The position numbers were made by a program, and so were the translations under genes. The notes under the pieces were generated by a model. It was not told the DNA's origin. It made no database searches and worked only from the letters and a program-made list of their open reading frames with translations. A stretch of 23,991 nucleotides of DNA, from NCBI RefSeq assembly GCF_000003605.2, contig NW_003116946.1, forward strand, positions 762,532 to 786,522, written 5' to 3'. Numbering within the stretch: position 1 is the first letter of the stretch; each line of letters opens with the position of its first letter. This document shows, one piece after another, positions 18,399 to 23,991 of the stretch. The DNA is from Saccoglossus kowalevskii. Taxonomy: Eukaryota > Hemichordata > Enteropneusta > Harrimaniidae.

Positions 18399-20707
18399 TA
18401 CCTTGGTATGGTACATTTTGTTAATGTAAAATCGTGATACAACTGACTAAAAACTTACTCTAGTAATTTTACCACCTCAGAAATGTAATTTTCCCACCAC
18501 ATCTTACCTCAAAATCATTTTATTTTGTCATGGTCCATCCAATTTGTGGAAAAATTATGGTACGTATTACATTAGGCTTGTAAAAGTGTTTTTCATTCTA
18601 TAAAGCAGGTGTAAACTTTGCTACTAAAGGGACAGATAGTTTATAAAGTAAACATATATTTTAACAGAACTATGAACAGAACTGTGCAAAATTGACTTTT
18701 CAGATCGATGTCTTCCGTATGTACCAGTAACATTCTTTTATTCATTTTTGCATGTTATTATGAGTTTCTCTCACTAAGCATTTAAGGAGGGAAAGCTTAC
18801 AATAGTTTTGTTATGTTTTGTAAGGTGCATTTTAAATTAATTTGTCAAGCAACAATAATTATCTTAAATGCAAATAAATTTATTTTTAAATGAATCTTGT
18901 GTATCTGTATGTATGAATTGATCGCTTTAGAACAGTTGATTATTAAGTACATGTAACCTGTAACAGATGGTTTAAAATAAATTACAATGATCGTCTAATA
19001 TTATATATCATATTGATATGCCCATATGGTTCCTACTTTGGAAATACCATGTTCATTATACTTGTTCATTGCTAAGGTCAACATATATGCATTTCACACA
19101 ATCGGTAGTCACATGTTGTTTTTGTGGCTGCTGTTAGCTAAGACGTGTCTTGGTTACAAGATAGTCACAGCCTGTTAGCATTTGCATGCATTTGGATGAA
19201 ACCCTGATGGGAAGTTGAGAAAATAGCTCAGTAAGCAATTATTTGTTGTGTTCATACATTGTAGGTGTATGTGCAAATTCTTTACCTACTGTGGCTTGAT
19301 TACTGTACGTTATTAATGCCCCTGTTTAGTCTGTAGCTGATGGCGACTGACATTTTACAGAATGTTTGTTTTCTATTATTTTCTCTGAGTTAATGTTTAA
19401 ATTGGAATATGATTTTGCTTTTAAATTTTTCAAACTCAAGTTTGGTTTTTTCATGTGTTATAATTATTTGATATTCCTGTTGTATCATTTTTATCCCAGG
19501 CTATTGCAACATTATAAATTTAAAAACATAAAATATTATGTTTTGATTGCTTTGACTGCTATACATCTAAAAGGTTCATAGGTAAATCTTTTTTTGTACA
19601 GAATAAATAGTGATAAATAAAATAACTCCATAATACATGTATCTGTAGGAAGTTAGTTTCATCAATGCATCAAGCTATATTCATACATAACACATGGTTT
19701 GAAAATGTCAGACACATTACAATACATTTTTGAATGCCTAAATCAGGTTTTGTCACCTTTCGTGAAATAAGACTTTGACGAGGACATGAAGCGGTAAATT
19801 ATGTCACTTTGATCAAATGATAGAAAAATAAATAAATATTTTGCAAAATGTTATTTTAATTTCTTGCATTTGCGATGAAAACAATGTTACATGTTCACAT
19901 CTATTAATTTAGTGGATTTTACTTAACAGCAAAAAAATTCGAAATTAAAACCCAGTGAATAATTATAATGTGTTTACAGAATAGCGTTCAAAATAAACTG
20001 TCAGAGCTGCATCACAGATAACACAGCTCCGCACATTTCCTTCTTAGATTATATTACTTCTTCTAACCATCATTAATTATTGCAGTCGTTATTTTGAATC
20101 AAACATGTATTACCAGCTGAATGCTTCTGTTCATTTAATGGATTGTTAAAGTTTGCTTCAGGTGTAGACCCATTACTTACGAGGTCATTCACGTACGTTT
20201 GCCGTATGGTGTGACTCGCCTAATATTGACTGATTGCACATTGCAACAGTAAGACTGCGTGTTTTTTAAATGTAATTGTAACTTCCAAATAGTCAAATAC
20301 TGCAGTTTTATACTGGCATGTGAAGCCAATAAAAAGTAAATCATATCACAGTTATCTAAGGTTGCATTAATATTATTCATGTCATAACATTTTACTAAAT
20401 AGTGCAGTTTTGGCTAAATATACATGTATTTAAAAATCCATGTTTTGTTTCTAAAGCGGAATGGTGGACAGTGTATGATGAAAGTGTTTCCCCTTGTGTT
20501 GAAATCTATCACCATGGCATTTGCTCTGATAGAAATGTTTCCGATTGGATCATTTGACAAGGACATTCATAAAATTAAATCATGCGATCCTCTTATGTTG
20601 GCTCCTTGGGAAATTTCCAGCTCTAAAATTTTCCTCACCCACGAAAATATTTCTTCAATGTAGTGAACACAGTATTTATGTTCTTTGAGAAAAGTATTAA
20701 GGAAATC
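18399..20707. other. Intron 1, AT-rich stretch without recognised genes
   Basis: Frames at 19366-19581 and 20424-20663 (+) and 20189-20380 (-) are unrecognised and AT-driven. No repeat longer than simple AT runs was noticed. Confidence 0.4.
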
Positions 20708-20758
20708 TGTCTATTAAAACCAGAAAACTGAATGTCTGAAACCATGTTTGAACCAGAA

Positions 20759-20905
20759 ACCTGTCTAAAACTAGATACCTGTCTAAAACTGCATACTTGC
20801 CAAAAACTGGATACCTGTCTAAAACTGGATGGATACCTGTCTAAAACTTGATACCGTCTGAACAAGAAAACCTGTCTAACATGGAAAACCCATATATACT
20901 GGAAA
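20759..20905 (-). repeat. 18-bp minisatellite, about eight units
   Basis: Units of ACCTGTCTAAAACTGGAT start at 20759, 20777, 20795, 20813, 20835, 20853, 20870 and 20888, with one 4-bp GGAT insertion (20831-20834) and one 17-bp unit. More degenerate copies extend left to about 20708. Because 18 is a multiple of three, the minus strand stays open and reads a hexapeptide like SSFRQV; this looks like a by-product, not a gene. Confidence 0.9.
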
Positions 20906-23296
20906 ACCATGCCAGTCTCTTTCCCATAGACCCGATTTCATAAGACTCCAATAATCCAAGACACCACTATACACTTAACAAGTTCCCTCATATACATTCC
21001 CACCCTGCAGTCTCTTTGCAGGTGAGCTTAGCAGAGGTTTCACTATATTTATAATTATTATTACCGGTATGTACATATTGAGCCTATTATCTGGTTTACA
21101 CTGTAAATTGAAATTTCTTTCAGCCATGATTACGTAATGAATAATTGTTATAGACACTGTCCAGACACAACTTGTTGTATATTATTCATTTTTCTGGACA
21201 GTCATTGACATCATCATTAAACAAGCAGTAAATGTATTTTTAGCCCTGGTGTTTGCAGATTGTGGGAGCTAATGTTGTGACAGTGTCTGTGTGTTTATAT
21301 CTATATCTATTTCACAGTTTGTCTGTCTTTAAAGTCATTTCATTTGCATATAATTAATACAGAATTTATTTTTCAAATAATAATAATGATATATAGAAAC
21401 CATAGTCTTTGCATTTTTTAGCTTATTTTTTATAAAACTATATTTCTTTTAGTTTTACTAGTAAGAGCAATTTTCAATCAACCAACTGGTAGAAAATTGC
21501 TACATTTACCGTAGATGCTAACAATACACCTTGATGTTTAATATAGACTATAAAAAAAAGGCTATGTTTACAAAATCACTGTTATTACATTTATCACCTT
21601 TTATTTTAGCAATAGAATTAGAAACTATGAAAAGCAATCAATTTCGCCAAATTGATTTGACATAGATGATCCCTGTTTCATTGATATTGAATTCTTTTTT
21701 TGTACAACAACATGAGAAGTGAGATGAAATTCCAATATCCTGTCTTTTGCTTTGGAGACCAATTTTTTACTCTTGTTTGCAATTGTTCTCTTTTTATTAC
21801 TATCTCTGTAATTAAAGGGTGTGGTTATCTAGTCTGCATGATGTGGGTCCCATGTGACATATTAGCATGTAAAATACAATGTTTGTTTACACAAAATTCA
21901 ATTTTGTACATGTTAATGCTTTAAGAAAGTAACCAAAATTTGCCAAAAAATGAGCTCAACTAGAAAAGATTACATGTACTTTTGTAAAGGAGACAAACAT
22001 TAGTCGAATGCTTGATGATATGTATATTTTATTTTCACTGAAGTGGAAGGCAGAACAACAACAAATAATTCTAATTTTAGTGTCAATATTGATTTGTTGA
22101 AATCAAATTCTTACAGAAGATTTCACCTCAGTTTCAGAAATGATAATTTCCTTATAATCTGATTTTGAAATATAAAAATGGAGATATATAAAGGTTTCAT
22201 TGATTTTTTTAATTCACAAATATGAGAAGTAACAAAAAAAATCAATTGCCATATGCTGAAATGAGTGCAAGTGCAGCAGCTGGACTTGATTTTTTTTATT
22301 GTTTCACATTTAAAAAAAAAAGTCTGTATTTCAATTTTTGGGCAGTACTTTATACCAAAGTCCTTGAATAGAGGGGGTTGTGTATATACTACTATATAAC
22401 TATAATCACTAGGATACATGTATTGACATAATTTTAATAGTTTCTGTGAGAGTTCATTAAAAGCTATGAATTCTATCATAAATCCCAAATATTGTTATAA
22501 AATATTCATTTAATATTATGTTTTTAATAAGCTAATGTAGTGAATTAAGTGCTGTCACCCTCATGGATTAATTTCTGTGTGACACACAACATAGCAGGAA
22601 TTACCGCGAAGTGCCGCTGGCACACATCTTCACCTGCTACCGTATTGTTTTCCAATATATATAAAGGAATTGATCTATTCTAAATTATAAAGAAATAACA
22701 AACTCAGATTTTCATGACATTAAAATCACTGTTTGTTCTTTTTCACAAAATTAACTTGTACTATTTTTTTCATTTAAAAAAAGAATTTTTTTTATCTAGA
22801 GCAAACATGGAATCATTTGCATTTTGTATAAAACAACAATTGTGCACAAAATTATGTTCACCAATATTTTGTCGGTTGATTATTGTTTTGAAAGGTATTT
22901 TATATAGAATGAGTATGACGTCAAACCTGACAAAATGATCAGAATTTCTTATCATTATTAATAAAAATGATCCAAAGTGTAGATATAAATAATAATTTAC
23001 CATATGTACCTTGTGTCTACCCCCAGTGGTGACGATACATGACTCATTGTCATCATCTATTATGACAAAATTTAACTCAAGGACAGGTTATGCAAATAAT
23101 TCTGTTTATTTGAAGTTTTATCTTGAATATTATTTATTTTTATGTATCCAATATAGGTATCCAAATGAAAAATCATAAATTTGTCAGAAAATTGAAATAT
23201 ACTACTGTAACATACACTTTTTATCAAGCAGCATGTTTTACTGATGTTTAATATACATTCCTGTTGATGATGTCATGCTTTTAAATGATGACAATT
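20906..23296. other. Intron 1, distal part in window
   Basis: AT-rich. Contains interleaved inverted repeats (21136-21202), a structured GC-richer patch (22593-22638) and a perfect CRE palindrome (22916-22923), listed or discussed separately. A 121-codon minus frame at 22123-22488 has no domain and its composition is AT-driven. Confidence 0.4.
22916..22923. promoter_or_regulatory. Consensus CRE word TGACGTCA
   Basis: Exact full CRE palindrome (CREB/ATF site). A single 8-base word in 24 kb is weak evidence, although CpG words are rare in this intron. Confidence 0.2.
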
Positions 23297-23991
23297 TAAT
23301 AATAATAACTTTAATAACTTTATTACACTACTAAAAAAACCTTCAGAGGGTTTTTGTATGGTAAGGAACATAAATACATACAATACATAAGAGATAAAAA
23401 TAAAATGTTAGTAAAATAAAATAAAAAAATAAATTAATTACTTTCTGTGGTTTTAAAAATTGTGCTCTTTAAGTATTTTGCTAAAGCTATATTATTCTCC
23501 ATAATCTTTTTAAATATGGAATTCACATCCATTGTGTAAATATTTATTGCACACTCATCAAACAGTTTTTTTCTTTGTTCTATATAGCCAGTACAAAATA
23601 GCAGGAAATGTTTTTCATCTCCTAATGCTTTAGTGTTACATTTATTACAGTGTCTATTTTCTAATTCTATTTTGGGCTTTGTTCTTCTACCTAATTCTAT
23701 TTCTAAGTTGTGGTCACTCAGACGGAATTTTGAAAGCATTTTCCTGAGGCTGAAATTTGAAATGTTTTGCAAATAATTTTCCATATTATAGCTTACTTTG
23801 AATAGTTTGTATGTTCTCAGTTTTGTTCCCCTATTTTCATTGGTTTCACTGAAATTTAGTTTTTCTCTCCATCTTTGAATATAAAACTCAGATAGTCTGA
23901 GTTTTACTTTTTTTAGTATTTGATTCCAATTTTCCATATTGTGATCATTTTTTATTTTAATTAGATCATGTCCCAGTGTAGCATTAATAGT
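23297..23991 (-). mobile_element. Non-LTR retrotransposon (LINE), 3' end; continues past the window
   Basis: On the minus strand the C-terminal coding part (23434 to the edge) is followed by a 3' UTR of about 137 bases ending in ...AATAAAGTTATTAAAGTTATTATTATTA, a short TTA-type tail typical of LINE 3' ends. A 7-bp hairpin (AAAAACC/GGTTTTT, 23335-23341 with 23349-23355) sits just before the tail, where several LINE families carry the structure read by their reverse transcriptase. The endonuclease and reverse transcriptase domains would lie beyond the right edge. Clade not assignable from this part. Confidence 0.75.
23434..23991 (-). CDS. LINE ORF2-type protein, C-terminal part (edge-truncated)
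   Basis: The frame is open from the window edge (18 codons before the internal Met at 23937) to TAA at 23434-23436, giving 185 visible residues without a break. Counting from that Met: W..L....L...Y...W thumb-like helices (about 4-23), a segment resembling KLRTYKLFK..Y..E.YL (39-56), then a FRLSDHNLEIELGR block (71-84) and a CX2CX9HX4C zinc-knuckle-like motif at C97, C100, H110, C115 inside ENRHCNKC and DEKHFLLFC, followed by R122. This order is typical of the C-terminal tail of LINE reverse transcriptase proteins in aquatic invertebrates (recalled, not searched). The zinc knuckle probably helps nucleic acid binding. The uninterrupted frame suggests a fairly young copy. It is not a host gene and runs against the GALNT2-like gene. 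Confidence 0.75.
   Translation of the reverse strand, partial: TINATLGHDLIKIKNDHNMENWNQILKKVKLRLSEFYIQRWREKLNFSETNENRGTKLRTYKLFKVSYNMENYLQNISNFSLRKMLSKFRLSDHNLEIELGRRTKPKIELENRHCNKCNTKALGDEKHFLLFCTGYIEQRKKLFDECAINIYTMDVNSIFKKIMENNIALAKYLKSTIFKTTESN

Larger units (their letters stand above)
3133..23991 (+). other. Long first intron (5' part), continuing past the window
   Basis: Begins with the GT at 3133 and runs to the right edge. I looked for downstream GalNAc-transferase exons using family motifs remembered from the catalytic domain and stem (for example the DPYARNKFNQ region and the FLDSHCE motif) and saw none. The interval is AT-rich and carries only short or unrecognised open frames, tandem repeats and a LINE fragment on the opposite strand. 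A first intron above 20 kb fits vertebrate GALNT2, whose first intron is also very long. A single missed small exon cannot be excluded. Confidence 0.55.

Noticed and set aside
22123-22488. 121-codon minus-strand frame
   Set aside because: Rich in K, F, I and N from AT-rich codons, no domain; likely chance.

Overview
The window looks like non-coding DNA from an AT-rich animal genome, most likely a marine invertebrate. Reasons: one short exon with a consensus splice donor sits in a small CpG-richer island, there is no bacterial-style gene packing, microsatellites and diverged tandem repeats are common, and a LINE fragment of a kind frequent in aquatic invertebrates lies at the right edge. The phylum cannot be fixed from this sequence alone.

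Only one host gene can be supported. At 3004-3132 (+) is a first coding exon of 43 residues ending in a phase-0 CAG|GTAAAG donor. It encodes a type II membrane anchor (MRRKRK, then a hydrophobic helix with Trp and Gly, then a polar stem) that closely resembles, from memory, the N-terminus of polypeptide N-acetylgalactosaminyltransferase 2 (GALNT2). Upstream (1 to about 3003) is 5' flanking DNA with a candidate inverted-repeat transposon (322-2137), a (TTTTA)n microsatellite and a TATA-poor CpG promoter with NRF1-like sites. From 3133 to the right edge everything is compatible with one very long first intron; I found no second exon.

The intron holds, from left to right: a GC-richer open patch (4462-4641); a perfect RFX X-box palindrome (9576-9589); a (GTC/GTT)n microsatellite joined to a repeat-like block (11401-11575); a 16-bp tandem repeat (12274-12334); a 57-bp tandem duplication (14405-14512); a triple DR1 array of nuclear-receptor half-sites (14747-14766); a 17-bp-stem hairpin (15381-15419); a 1.07-kb array of seven and a half diverged units (16449-17515); a diverged repeat pair (18112-18398); an 18-bp minisatellite (20759-20905); and the 3' end of a minus-strand LINE (23297-23991).

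The rest of the intron is AT-rich sequence in which I see no gene. No tRNA, rRNA, CRISPR array, retrovirus-like element or second host gene was recognised. The most interesting signals are the two-subtype array carrying iterated homeodomain and POU octamer words, the inverted-repeat element upstream of the gene, the triple DR1, the X-box, the near-perfect hairpin, and a word (AAACTTGGT) shared by several otherwise different repeat blocks.
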